From Coccinella septempunctata (taxonomy: Eukaryota; Arthropoda; Insecta; Coleoptera; Coccinellidae): DNA of 64,000 nucleotides. Shown here piece after piece: positions 10,823-21,085 of the stretch; within the stretch, counting starts at the first letter, position 1; each line of letters starts with the position of its first letter. Both the position numbers and the translations under genes were made by a program. The DNA lies in assembly GCF_907165205.1 (NCBI RefSeq), contig NC_058196.1, positions 9,714,501-9,778,500 of the forward strand, given 5' to 3'. The notes beneath the pieces were generated by a model. It worked only from the letters and a program-made list of their open reading frames with translations. It was not told where the DNA came from and did not search any database.

Positions 10823-11077
10823 CTAGTTTACCAAGTGGAGGTGCTGCGAATCGGTGGAGCATCTCGGGCATGCTCGAAGAGCAAGCTCTTCGCTCGTCAG
10901 CATCCGACGTGGCCACGGGGTATCTTCCCTACCCTCGATGCAGTCACAAACCTCCAGTGTGTCCCACAGGCCACAACGGTAACAGCTTCGAGTCGACGGT
11001 CCCCTAGTCAGCCAGATCGATCCGGGGAGGCCACAACGCCAGCACGTCCCGGATACGGTTGTCTGCAAATCGGACAT
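10823..11077 (-). CDS. ORF3, short zinc-knuckle protein (element A only)
   Basis: 84 aa, beginning at the base after a TTTCAG 3' splice site. It has CWRCG and CYRCGLWDTL segments like the two knuckles of ORF4, but the first knuckle lacks the spaced His and third Cys, so it may bind zinc poorly. The C-terminal LALRACPRC matches the end of element B's ORF4 better than element A's own ORF4. It looks like a shortened paralogue of ORF4 left between pol and the kinase. Element B has no counterpart here. Function unknown; it could be decaying. Confidence 0.6.
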   Translation of the reverse strand: MSDLQTTVSGTCWRCGLPGSIWLTRGPSTRSCYRCGLWDTLEVCDCIEGREDTPWPRRMLTSEELALRACPRCSTDSQHLHLVN

Positions 11078-11092
11078 CTGAAACTGATTTTA
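11078..11092 (-). promoter_or_regulatory. Candidate 3' splice site before ORF3 (element A)
   Basis: The sense sequence AAAATCAGTTTCAG is followed immediately by the ATG of the 84-codon ORF. It is the third ORF of element A preceded by such a site. Confidence 0.5.
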
Positions 11093-11222
11093 AGTTCAGT
11101 ACGGTCAACACCCACCGACGGCCGGAGGGCTCTGGCGGACGAAACGGGGAACCCCTCGAATGAGACCGGAACCAAATGGTGAGTTCGGTAAATTTTCTAA
11201 ACGGTTATTTACGGTATACTCA

Positions 11223-14200
11223 CTAACAATCTGACGGGTGATACGGTTTTAAATCCTTTACATGAATATTGGTGATTTTCTTACCACTGTCATCTTTCAG
11301 GTCATAAACAACGGGTGAAATCACTTTCACAACGGTATACGGACCAGAGAACTTCGGAGCTAACTTGGCTGCAAAGCTATCAACGGCGGACGACAGCGGA
11401 TTAGCACGGCGCAGAACTCTATCACCGACATAAAAACGAACTTCTCTTCGACGGAGGTTGTAATGGTGAGCTTGCTGCTCGAATGCACGGTACAACCTGG
11501 TATTGACAAACTCATAGGCCTCCTGAAGATGACGGATTTGTTCTGTGCGGTGAGTAAGATTTACTCTACTTTCTTCTGGGCTTCTGTTTGCCTCCTCAGT
11601 GTCTTCGTCTTGGGTGTTTGACGAGTAGATTGCCTTTGGAACTGTTAATTCCCTTCCATAGTTCAGGAATGCCGGTGTGAATCCTGTAGATTCTTGTTTT
11701 GCGGTGTTCAGGGCGAAGGTTAGTTCACCTAATTTCTCATCCCAGGTACGGTGGTCGGCTTCACAAAACTGACCTATCATAGTTTTCAACGTACGATTGG
11801 CTCGTTCTACGGCGTTGCACTGTGGTGTATACGGAGGGGTGAAACGGTGAGCAATGTTTAGCTCTCGGAGACTGTTTTTGAACAGTCTACTGTCATACTG
11901 TACCCCATTGTCAGATATCACCAGTTTCGGACAGCCATATCGGAGTATGACCTGTTCATATAGAGCTGAATAAACGGTTTTAGCGGTGGCTTTCCGCAAC
12001 GGACGGCATTCAACCCATTTCGTGAAACGGTCCTGCATCACCACTACGTAAGAATTTCCCTTCTTGGAACGGGGAAGTGGCCCAACCACATCTGTACAGA
12101 CCTCTTGGAACGGTGCATCAGTCATTCTATGTGGTTGCATTTTTCCAGGCGTCTTCTGTTGTGGTACTTTGTACCTTTGACAGGATGGGCAGTTTCTTAC
12201 GTATTTTGCGACATCTCTGAACATCCCTGGCCAGTAATAATTCCGGGCTAGCCGAGAGATGGTTTTGGAGATTCCCAGGTGACCAGCTAATTCAGAATCG
12301 TGATTTTCTTTCAGGACCTCCAGTCGTTGTTCGGTGGGTACACAGAGCTTCCATGGTTGTCCGGATCCAACTTCAGTGAAGTCGGAAGAGTCCCAGAAGT
12401 GACGATACAGTTTCCCATCCTCAACGGCGAAGTCAGGGAAATCTTCTGGGTCTCTTTGTACCTCTTGGAGCTTTTTGTTGTACCAACTGCAGCGAACTTC
12501 GACGTCGGCCAGGCATACGGAATCTACAGACGGTAACGGGTTTCGGGACAGACTGTCGGCTACTTTGTTCAGGGCACCTTTCCGGTATTGGACTTCAAAG
12601 TCGAATTGCTGAAGGAAAACGGCCCATCGAGCAATTCTTCCGGACGGTGACTTGATGGAATTCAGCCATTTCAGACTCATGTGGTCGGAAATTACGGTGA
12701 AATGAAATCCTTCCAGGTATGGTCGCAGTTTCTCTATCGAGAAAACGATGGCGAGACATTCCTTTTCGGACACGGAGTAATTTCTTTCGGCGGTGTTCAA
12801 GGTACGGCTGACATAGGCGATCACCCTTTCCTCTCCATCCAGAACTTGGGTCAGGGCTCCTCCAAGGCCTACGTCACTGGCGTCTGTTTGCAGGACGAAC
12901 GGTTGATTAAAATCCGGACAGGCCAGTATCGGTGATTCGGTCAATTTTTGTTTCAGGAGGTCGAACGCTTTTTGTTGTTCCTCACCCCACTTCCAACGTG
13001 GTTTCTTCTTTAACAGGTGAGTCAACGGTGCAACGACATCGGAAAAGTTCTCTATAAAACGGCGGTACCAGCTAGCAACTCCCAGAAAACGGCGCAATTC
13101 ACGGATGGTTTTCGGCGCTGGGAATGCTACGATAGAGGAAACTTTATCCGGGTCGGTACGGATTCCTTCGGAAGTAACGACATGTCCTAGGTATTTTAGG
13201 GATTTTCGCACAAAGTCACACTTTTCGGGGTTGAGACGAAGATTGGCTTCTCTCAACCGCCGGAATACTTCTCTTAAGTTCTCCAGGTGCTCCTCGAAAG
13301 TTTCCCCCAGGACAACTATGTCATCCAGGTAAGCGAACGCCTCCGGTTCCATTTCTGGGCCAATGACGGTGTCTAAGAATCTCTGGAATGTGGCTGGACT
13401 AGCGTGAAGACCAAACGGCATGACGGTGAACTGGAACAATCCCCTTCCTGGAACTGTGAAGGCAGTAATCGGACGGCTTTCCTTTGCTAACGGTATCTGC
13501 CAGTAGCCTTGTTTCAGATCCAGGGTGGAGATGTATTTGGCCTTACGCAGTTTGTCCAGAATCCCAGAAATGTACGGCAACGGGTATGCATCTTTTACAG
13601 ACACTTGGTTGACGGCACGGAAGTCGATGCAAAAACGATATTTTCCGTCTTTCTTCCTGACCAATACTACCGGTGAACTCCACGGTGACTTGGAGGGTTC
13701 AATCACTCCCTCAGCCAGCATACGGTCTACTTCCTGATTGAAGATCTCCTGCATTTTCGGGTTTAGCGGTCGGTATCGTTGTTTGATCGGTTCGGTGCCC
13801 GGTTTCAGTTTGATCTTATGTTCAATCAGGTCGGTTGTACCATATAGGTCTTCAAACTTCTTCAATTCTTCTTTCAGAAATGCTTCTAGTTCCTGTTTCT
13901 GAGACTCCGTCAACTCCAATAGGTGTTTTTCGGCGGTGTGAACTTCTGCGGTAGTTTCGACAGGAGTCATCGGTTTCGAGATCAAACGGCCTTCCAGAAA
14001 GCACTTGGCGGTACTGAGATTTACGGAAAACTTGAAAGTCGACAGAACATCCATCCCCAGAATAATGTCAACCGGTAAGTTTGGTACCAGTAAGAATTTC
14101 AAATCAGGCAGTGTGTGACGGTGGTTTGTCCGTTCGCTATTACTGCGAAACTGTTGTGCATTGTTTGTCCTGTGATTCCTTTACTTTCACACTGATCGGA

Positions 14201-14371
14201 TACGGCCTGACTGCAGAAACTCCTGGTCGCTCCGGTATCTATCAGTGCTCGGAAGTGTTTGCCGGCTATTCTGACCTCTACTAACGGACGGTTATCATTA
14301 CAGGTAGTCGGTGCCAGTGGAGTCAAGATTCCGGGAGATGTGGTCGACTCCGCCTCCAATCTCCCCTTCAG
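11223..14371 (-). pseudogene. pol: pol of element A, broken by a 40-bp deletion (protease-RT-RNaseH-integrase)
   Basis: Read in the -1 frame after gag. The protease active site DTGA is present. Near 14111-14120 the sequence lacks 40 bases found in element B (about 60053-60092), which shifts the frame between protease and RT. The downstream frame is otherwise open for over 950 codons. It includes RT with YLDD, RNase H with TDAS, the HHCC integrase zinc motif, the integrase D,D,E core with DD35E-like spacing, and a GPY module near the C terminus. The copy therefore cannot make full-length Pol unless supplied in trans. Everything else in pol looks undamaged, so the deletion is probably recent. 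Confidence 0.93.
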
Positions 14372-16212
14372 TTTCCCGAAAACGGACAGTCTCGTGAGAG
14401 AATGTTTTCCCTCTGGCATCGAGAACAGAAGATTTTCGGTGGCCTGCGACATTCTCGACGCATGTGGCCATATCCACCACATCGGAAACATTGTGTCTGG
14501 AAGGACACTCTCCTCCCTGAAGGTGGTTCGGTCCGGTCAGCGGGGCTATTTTCGGCTGGACGGCGGGGTGGCGGTGTTGCAGGTCTGGATCGACCTTCGG
14601 ACCTGTCTCCAGAAGTCGGACGGTGTGATTCCTGTCGCTGGGCTATTGACTCTCTGGACTTGGGTGGCTCTGGACGGCTTTCCCTCGGCGGAGAAAGTCG
14701 TGTCTGGTTGGCTGGTGACGGCGGGACCGATTCCCTGTGATCGATTGTTTGGTGATCCTGCTTTCCGGTATCCATAGAAAAACTGGCTTGACATCGGTTC
14801 AGTTGACGGGGACTGTATGTCAGGTGAGGTTCCTCCACAAAACCTGGTTTGGAGGGTGGCCGGGTGTACTGGCTCATCTGCCACTGGACCAGTTCAAAAA
14901 CTTTTCCTTTACGGAGAAGTTCATCATAAGTCTTGGTCTCCTGGAAGGCCAAGGCTTGCTGTAAGGGCGGGATCAACCTCTGTCGGATAAGCCGGATCTG
15001 CTCCACCTCGGATGGTTTTGCATAGGTGAGTTTCTGGAACAAGTTCTGCATCCGGGTAACATATAGAAGCAACTTTTCTTCAGGGCCTTGTGTTCGCCTT
15101 TTTATTTCCTCCAACAGATTCTCCTCGTAGTTAACTGGCAGAAATGCTTCTTTCAGTTGGTTGCTAAAATCCTCCCAGTCCTCGAAAGTACCTCTCCGGG
15201 GAATGAACCAATCCCTAGCATCCTTTCGTAGTAACTCATACACTGATTCGAAAACTTGCTCCAGGGACACTTTACGAGATTCAGCCAGCCTCTCCACCTC
15301 TTCAAGAAATCCGGTTACACTACCAGTGCCATCAAAGGAGATGTTCCATTTGTGTACCGGAACAGTTGGTACTGTTGATCGAGACTCCGGTTCCGATCTG
15401 GCAGGTGTTGTGATAATTGGCCGGTCAGAATTCATCCACGGTGCAGGTAAGTGTGGAAAAGACACCCTTCGTGTGGAATTAACCCATCTACTTTGTGTCG
15501 GACCCTCAGGTGTTGTTGTCCCACAGTCCTGTGACTGTGTGAGAGGTATCGCTGGTAATTGTTGTAGTAATGCTCTACATGTCCGCCTTGTCTCATTCAT
15601 GACTCGTTCTAATGTTGGATTCCTTATAGGTGTACCGGTACGTGAGACATTAACTACAGCAGGAGGATCGACACCATCTCCTAAGTCGATAAGTGATGGC
15701 TCAACCTTTGATAACCTCTCCGGTTGGATCGGTGACATCCCAGGTGAACTGGGCACCTCCTCATCCAAAAGGGACCTGTGATCTCGGTTGGATGTCTGCG
15801 GCTGTTCAGGATTACTCTTCCTACGCAGCTCCTCCAGTGTCTCCAACGCCTTATCTGTAGCTGCCTTCATTTGCTCAATCAATTGTAACTGTGTTGTGTC
15901 TGTGGTGACAATAAAGTTCAGCCTGCCTTGAATGTGTATTAATCTGGTGTAAATTCGCGAAAATTCGTTAGCCGCATTACCATGATTGAAGTTCTGAAGG
16001 GATTCCACCAAATCGGTTAGTTTATTTTGACAGATCTCAATCTCGGAGGCGGGATTCAATGATGTTGGGGGTAGTAGAGGTTCATTAGACTGAAGCACTT
16101 GTCGTAGCAGACTCCGTTTAGTCATCACAGTACCGGGTATCGATTGTCCCCTCAGTTGTAATTCGAATGTAAGTTCATCACTGAGTAACCGGTTCACATC
16201 CATGTTCGACAT
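14368..16212 (-). CDS. gag: gag of element A
   Basis: 614 aa from the first in-frame ATG (16210-16212). The frame is open for 12 more codons upstream but without an ATG. An N-terminal SAP-like DELTFELQLRG segment is typical of insect retrotransposon Gag. A retrotrans_gag-like capsid region follows (WEDFSNQLKEAF, RTQGPEEKLLLYV), then a charged Pro/Ser/Arg-rich linker and two C-terminal zinc knuckles: CFRCGGYGHMRREC, and CSRCQRENILSRDC with Ile in the His place. It packages RNA and forms the particle. The last codons form the frameshift site. Confidence 0.95.
   Translation of the reverse strand: MSNMDVNRLLSDELTFELQLRGQSIPGTVMTKRSLLRQVLQSNEPLLPPTSLNPASEIEICQNKLTDLVESLQNFNHGNAANEFSRIYTRLIHIQGRLNFIVTTDTTQLQLIEQMKAATDKALETLEELRRKSNPEQPQTSNRDHRSLLDEEVPSSPGMSPIQPERLSKVEPSLIDLGDGVDPPAVVNVSRTGTPIRNPTLERVMNETRRTCRALLQQLPAIPLTQSQDCGTTTPEGPTQSRWVNSTRRVSFPHLPAPWMNSDRPIITTPARSEPESRSTVPTVPVHKWNISFDGTGSVTGFLEEVERLAESRKVSLEQVFESVYELLRKDARDWFIPRRGTFEDWEDFSNQLKEAFLPVNYEENLLEEIKRRTQGPEEKLLLYVTRMQNLFQKLTYAKPSEVEQIRLIRQRLIPPLQQALAFQETKTYDELLRKGKVFELVQWQMSQYTRPPSKPGFVEEPHLTYSPRQLNRCQASFSMDTGKQDHQTIDHRESVPPSPANQTRLSPPRESRPEPPKSRESIAQRQESHRPTSGDRSEGRSRPATPPPRRPAENSPADRTEPPSGRRVSFQTQCFRCGGYGHMRRECRRPPKIFCSRCQRENILSRDCPFSGN
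14371..14377 (-). promoter_or_regulatory. -1 ribosomal frameshift heptamer, gag-pol of element A
   Basis: G GGA AAC on the sense strand fills the last positions of gag directly before its TGA stop and is phased correctly for tandem -1 slippage. The -1 frame continues into pol as LKGRLE. In element B the same place reads G GAA AAC. Confidence 0.8.
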
Positions 16213-16248
16213 ATTATATTTAACTAAGTCCGATTCAGAACGCTCCAA

Positions 16249-17221
16249 TATTTCACACTCGGTATGTCTTTCACAATCCGTTTAAGTTCTAAGTCCAACC
16301 CGGTAAGTTAATCGTATTCACTTAAGTTCGAAGTGGGTCTAAGTCCCGGTGTATCAGAAAAAAGTCTAAGTCCCGGCGCACCAAAAACAATCTAAGTCCG
16401 GATGTATCACAAAAATAAAATTTCAAAAATTTTTAAAGTCCAACGTTACTCGAGAAAAAAAATATTACCTCAGTCCCACTAAAGTCCGAAAATATTCGAG
16501 AAATACCGCACACAATCGCAAGTCACTTCGTATGGTCCGAAAAATTTCCTGAAATTCGAATAGCACCAAAACGCACAGGTTAAATTTCCAAAAAGTCTTC
16601 AAAGTTCAATAGCCAGAAAATAAATCACAATAATTGACTTTCAGTTTTCAGAAAAATCAGAAATAATCGGTAAGTTTCAACAGTACAGGTCAAAAGAAAA
16701 TAGAAAACAGGTAGATAGGTTATCAACAGGTAATAGGTGTTTCCCTATTGAACCGATAGGTAAATCACACCTATTAAATTTTACCAATTGCGACAATAAA
16801 TTTTCAATTTTTCAAAGTCCGGAAATTCACTCACCTTCAATGTGAAATTAAACCAGTTCAATTCAATAAATCAGAAATATGCAATTAGAAATTGGAAATA
16901 ATCTTCACTGATATAACGGCGGAATAACAGTTCAGTTTTCAACAACTCAATACAGTAACCGGCAACAAGAATAATCACAAATTATTTTCAATGGGGTTCA
17001 ACAGTAGGAAAATTTTCAAAATATAGTCCAATTCAATTCACAGTATAACAGTTCAATATGGAGTGGCAGGGAATAAAACACAGTTCAAGTTTATTTTTCA
17101 CAGTTTTCCGTTCAAGGAATAGTTACTCACTGTTCTGAGGTTTTACTCACTGTTTCGGGAATTCACTCACTGTCCGGTTAATGTCTCTCACCTCAGTTGT
17201 TTCCTGGTAGATTCTGAACGG
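16249..17221 (-). promoter_or_regulatory. Leader of element A with conserved 5' splice-site motifs
   Basis: About 1 kb between the primer binding site and gag, without ORFs. Sense 5' splice-site matches include GAG|GTGAGA at 17191, AAG|GTGAGT at 16834, and three spaced ACAGTGAGT motifs (about 17119-17172). All are retained at the same places in element B (62815, 63177 and the triple motif near 63110-63160). They are good donor candidates for spliced RNAs of the kinase and ORF4, and may overlap packaging signals. Confidence 0.55.
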
Positions 17222-17239
17222 TCCCTGCTCGTTGCGCCA
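17222..17239 (-). other. Primer binding site of element A
   Basis: The sense sequence TGGCGCAACGAGCAGGGA begins four bases after the 5' LTR with TGG, complementary to a tRNA 3' CCA end. Element B has the identical 18 bases. I do not recognise the matching tRNA. Confidence 0.8.
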
Positions 17240-17243
17240 TTTT

Positions 17244-18487
17244 TGTAACGGGGTTTTCCTCGGTGGACTCGAGCGCCAGCTATTCTTTAAGGGAGAATAG
17301 CAAACCTACCCTGGCAGCTACTAGCCGGAGACAGGATTCCTTTGTGTCTAGGGTGTTAGCGACGCACAATGATAGGCAGAATCAACGTTTACAACTTTTA
17401 TTTGTCGATTCGAAAAAGGGGAACACAACTAGCACTATTACAAAATTCAGTGACTCGAAATCGGTGAGAATTACAGGGCAAAAACTAACGGAATAACATT
17501 GGATCCGATCTCAACGTTATACGGGGGTTAACGGAGTTGTTCGCCAGCCAGAACCTGAGACGTACACTTGACGGACAGATATTGGACTTCAGCCAGGTTA
17601 GGGGATAAAAGACAGCACAGAAATACGGGTACGTCACCCCAAAGTGTCTTCGGTACCCCCTGGGCGTCCGCACCTGCAGGGTACTTTAATGACAGTAGGG
17701 GTGAATTAGATAAGACGGGAAATTTCGGGAAAGGGTGAGCCACCCCAAAGTGTCCTCGGTACTCCCTGGGCGTCCGCACCTGCAGGGTACTTTAATGACA
17801 GTAGGGGTGGAACTCAGACTCGGGTATGAGAGACGGAAAAACTGAAGTTCCAATATTAAAAAAAATATAACGGCGTGTAGTCTTACCTTTGGCTTGGCCA
17901 CTTGCACTCCCGAATTTCAAAAAAAAATCACCCAATGAGAAAAAAAAAACTAAAAGAAAATTTGTATTCGGAACGGTGAGACCCAAAACTCAAAAAAAAA
18001 GAAATCTTCTAGTGAAACTCGGCGGCGGAAGGTAAGGCGGTTAAGCGTAATTCGAATCTAGCAATTGAACACACTGAAAATAATTCGCAAGTTAATCTTA
18101 AGTGAAGTGGCCTGCGGGGGAACATCTGATTTTATACCCACAGGGGGGGTGCGGAAATCAGATGTGCCCGACAGTCGAAATTCGGTAATTTTGCGTCGAT
18201 GAAAACGTCTTAATTTCGACTTATCTGTGCTAGCGAACAAAAAAAACTCGATTATCTTCCAATTCAGGATGTTTTATACGGTGCGACATCGTTTTTAGGA
18301 AATAAAAACGGAATAAAAACGGTGCGGTATGTTTACAATTCCGAACGATGTCGGAATCCTGAATTGGAAATTCGAAAAGATTTCTCGGAAACTAATTCGA
18401 AACAAAATTATTTAAAAAAGGAAAACTAAAATAATTATTCTATTCTAAAATGAGGGAATAGGTTGGAAAACCCATTTTCTCATTACA
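17244..18487 (-). repeat. 5' LTR of element A
   Basis: 1244 bp, TG...CA ends, nearly identical to 6084-7323. It holds the TATA box (18130-18136) and the likely transcription start. The longest codon runs within it are about 60-80 codons and overlap LTR repeats; they do not look coding. Confidence 0.95.
18130..18136 (-). promoter_or_regulatory. TATA box of element A
   Basis: TATAAAA on the sense strand within the 5' LTR, flanked by an inverted CATCTGATTT / AAATCAGATG pair. Element B's LTR has TATAAAA at 53695-53701 in a similar place. Confidence 0.65.
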
Positions 18488-18884
18488 AGGCTTCTGTACA
18501 ACTGAATATAACTGATTTTTGCCAATTTTTGAGCAGTGTATGAGATTATTTGTTTTCTTTCGTGAAATTTGCGACAATGCCTGTATATATCGAACGCTGT
18601 GAGTTATGTGTGATACGCCATATTCGCGTATCAGTAAGTGCGAGGGCCGTAGGCCCGAGTTACGGGCGGAAGGCAAATCGCGAGGGCCGAAGGCCCGAGC
18701 TACGGACAAAAGGCGAATCTGTTCATGAAGGCGAATCTACCTACAAGGTGGATCTCCTGGATATACTGATCTGCCAAAAAAGGTTGATCTATTCATCTAT
18801 CACTAAAGGTAGATCTATCAATAAAGGTAGATCTATGGGCTTACTAGTCTAGTAACAAATCTCGCAATTTCATCGACCTAGATG

Positions 18885-19560
18885 TTCGGTCTTGACGAAT
18901 TATTAACTGACTCCATCTTTTTGGGAATTTTTCGAAGGTCAGCTTTCGAGATGCTTAACTCCCATAAAAATCATCGTAGATCAACAAGTAATACACACTT
19001 CAAAAAAGCAGCTCTCATAGTTATAAATCTCGAAATTTCATCGACATAGGTGCAACCGTTTGGTCTTGACGAATTTTTAAGTGATCCCATCTTTTTTGGA
19101 AATTTTCGAAATCAACTTTTGACACGCGTATCTCCCAGAAAAATCGCAGATCCGAATATTATACATATTCTAAAAAAGCAACTCTTCTAGTGACAAATCT
19201 CGAAATTTCATCGACGTAGATGCAACCGTTTGGTCTTGACGAATTTTTAAGTGACCCCATCTTTTTGGGAATTTTTCTAAGGTCAGCTTTCGAGATGCTT
19301 AACTCCCAGAAAAATCATCGCAGATCTACAAGTAATAAATACTTCAAAAAAGCAGCTCTCATAGTTATAAATCTCGAAATTTCATCGACGTAGTTGCAAC
19401 CGTTTGGTCTTGACGAATTTTTAAGTGACGCCATCTTTTTTGGAAATTTTCGAAATCAACTTTTGACACGCGTATCCCTCAAAAAAATCATCGTAGAGTT
19501 GAAAGTGGTACATATTCTAGAAGAGCAACTCCTTTAGAACAACCTTTGAAACAATCGCGG
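18885..19560. repeat. Degenerate 170-bp tandem repeats
   Basis: Four copies spaced about 170 bp, each marked by CTCGAAATTTCATCGAC (18861 degenerate, then 19029, 19199, 19369) and TTTGGTCTTGACGAATT. The foldback element's terminal sequence resembles the start of this repeat, so the array may be an extension of that element's right end. Confidence 0.7.
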
Positions 19561-19984
19561 TTTATTTGTTTGTTCAGACCACCCTGTATCCAAAAACACG
19601 CACCAAATACTCCACCAGAAAAAACTCAGTCGATTCGTATAATTCGCCAATCGAATTGCAACCTAACAATCTTTTTCCATACAGATCTATCAATCTATCG
19701 AACGTTCACCAGAACGCATTGGTAGAATTGGTGATAAAAATCGGTAGTCGTTAGGAAATTCATGCGTAGAATGTATTCGTATGTGTGTGATCGAATCAGG
19801 GCACGTCTTTTGACCTTAAGAACCTACTGTTAAAACATTTGCATGAGTCAAAGACTCACCCTGTATATTGGTAACACTCGCAAAAACTGTAATTAACGCA
19901 AGGGGTGGAAATACCAAGTATTAAATCTCTCATCAGCATTTCAGTATTTTGAAAATTGTTCATTTCTCTTCTTTCACATAAGAT
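19561..19984. other. Unassigned sequence between repeats and tandem unit remnant
   Basis: No gene or known element is recognised. A CACCCTGTAT-like stretch, common at insect transposon ends, lies near 19580. From 19860 a short minus-strand open frame leads into unit sequence at 19985, where other units instead have the second arm of the 91-bp hairpin. This may be the ancestral junction. Confidence 0.5.
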
Positions 19985-20276
19985 TCGGTGAAATCCTGAA
20001 TTTTTCTTCCATTTAATGTGTCTTGTTTCGTTCAAAACCTTCCCGAGAGAACTTAAAAAATAAGTTATAAATAAAGTCAATGTACAGTTAACTTTCATTA
20101 GAATTGGGATTTTCAGGATGTGCATTAATTTTTTACGCAGTGTATTTTAACGATTTATTAACAGAAAAAAAGCATTCTTTAAATCGATATATACATTAAT
20201 ATAAACACATTTTAACTGTACTGACACGATTGAAAAACGAAGCACAACTGTACCAAGACACCCATTTACGTTCATT

Positions 20277-20284
20277 TATATACT
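20277..20284 (-). promoter_or_regulatory. Orphan ankyrin-gene promoter
   Basis: The same TATATAAA and downstream ACAGTTGTG found at each ankyrin gene, but reading into a deletion. If active it would yield a transcript lacking the ankyrin CDS. Confidence 0.5.
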
Positions 20285-20405
20285 CGTAGGAATGGCTAGG
20301 TACGTAATTTTTTTCTGAGAACCGTAAGATGACCACCGAAATTTCTGCCCCCTTTCAAAATCTCAAACTACCTGACAAATGACAGTTAATGTTTATTTGC
20401 CAATT

Positions 20406-20721
20406 GGGGATAACGACCCTGTAATAATTTTGGGATGGGACTTAACTTTTCGGTTAATTTGAATTGAGATTAGGAAGGGGGCAATAAGGAATGTTTTTCT
20501 TAAATTGAAATTATTCCGAGAATTTTTATCAGAAATATATTTATGGAACTGTTGTGCGAAACTGGGTATAACGGCCCTGTAATAATTTTGGGATGGGACT
20601 TAACTTTTCGGTTAATTTGAATTGAGATTAGGAAGGGGGCAATAAGGAATGTTTTTCTTAAATTGAAATTATTCCGAGAATTTTTATCAGAAATATATTT
20701 ATGGAACTGTTGTGCGAAACT
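20406..20721. repeat. 158-bp repeat array, 2 copies
   Basis: Two copies of the 158-bp repeat containing CCCTGTAATAATTTTGGGAT. Same family as the arrays upstream of each ankyrin gene. Confidence 0.9.
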
Positions 20722-21085
20722 TTCTAAATGCACAGTGACATGCAAGGAGAGGGCATTTGTAATTAGGTATCCTGTATTTTTAACTTGATTGGATCCGTAA
20801 TTTTATAAATATTGGGATTTTTGAAGGGATCAAACAGCGCAGTATCTGGATGGGGTTTTGACTTTGAACAAGCAAAAAACCCTGACTTTGCTCCTAACAT
20901 TTTTACCCTGAAACGTTCTAACACACTTTGAAAAATATGAACCCTTAATTCTTATCGAAATGTTTCAATCCTTTTTTCCTTATTGTTATTCTTCCTTCAG
21001 GTCATCCTAAGTTGGTCGTATGAAATAATAATGAATATAAACACATTTTCGATAATCTGCACTCGTGATAACCTACAAGGTATAA

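Larger units (their letters stand above)
6084..18487 (-). mobile_element. Ty3/gypsy LTR retrotransposon, element A, with kinase and extra nucleocapsid ORFs
   Basis: A complete 12.4-kb element in minus orientation. Order in the sense direction: 5' LTR (17244-18487), primer binding site, roughly 1-kb leader, gag, pol, 84-codon zinc-knuckle ORF, protein kinase, 246-codon zinc-knuckle ORF, 1.3-kb noncoding region, polypurine tract, 3' LTR (6084-7323). A 4-bp duplication AGGC flanks it. The other foldback arm preserves the uninterrupted insertion site near 1059-1075. The PR-RT-RNaseH-IN order places it in Ty3/gypsy. Pol carries a 40-bp deletion, so the copy is not autonomous as it stands. Confidence 0.95.
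674..18884. mobile_element. Foldback (long inverted repeat) element, interrupted by gypsy element A
   Basis: The left arm 674-2541 is the reverse complement of the right arm 4601-6083 continued at 18488-18884. The terminal sequence TAGGTCGATGAAATTGCGAG is present in inverted orientation at both ends. Without the gypsy insertion the element is about 5.8 kb. Outer arm ends carry short repeated motifs (AGATCTACCTTT; the CTCGGGCC/TCGGCCCTCG pair near 855-930). No open frame resembling a transposase is visible, so it is presumably non-autonomous. A target duplication cannot be defined: the left flank is unit DNA and the right flank is a 170-bp repeat related to the element's own end. Superfamily unassigned. 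Confidence 0.75.

Noticed and set aside
14368..16248. gag start at 16248 (and 62231 in element B)
   Set aside because: The codon is TTG in both elements; the first ATG is 12 codons further in.
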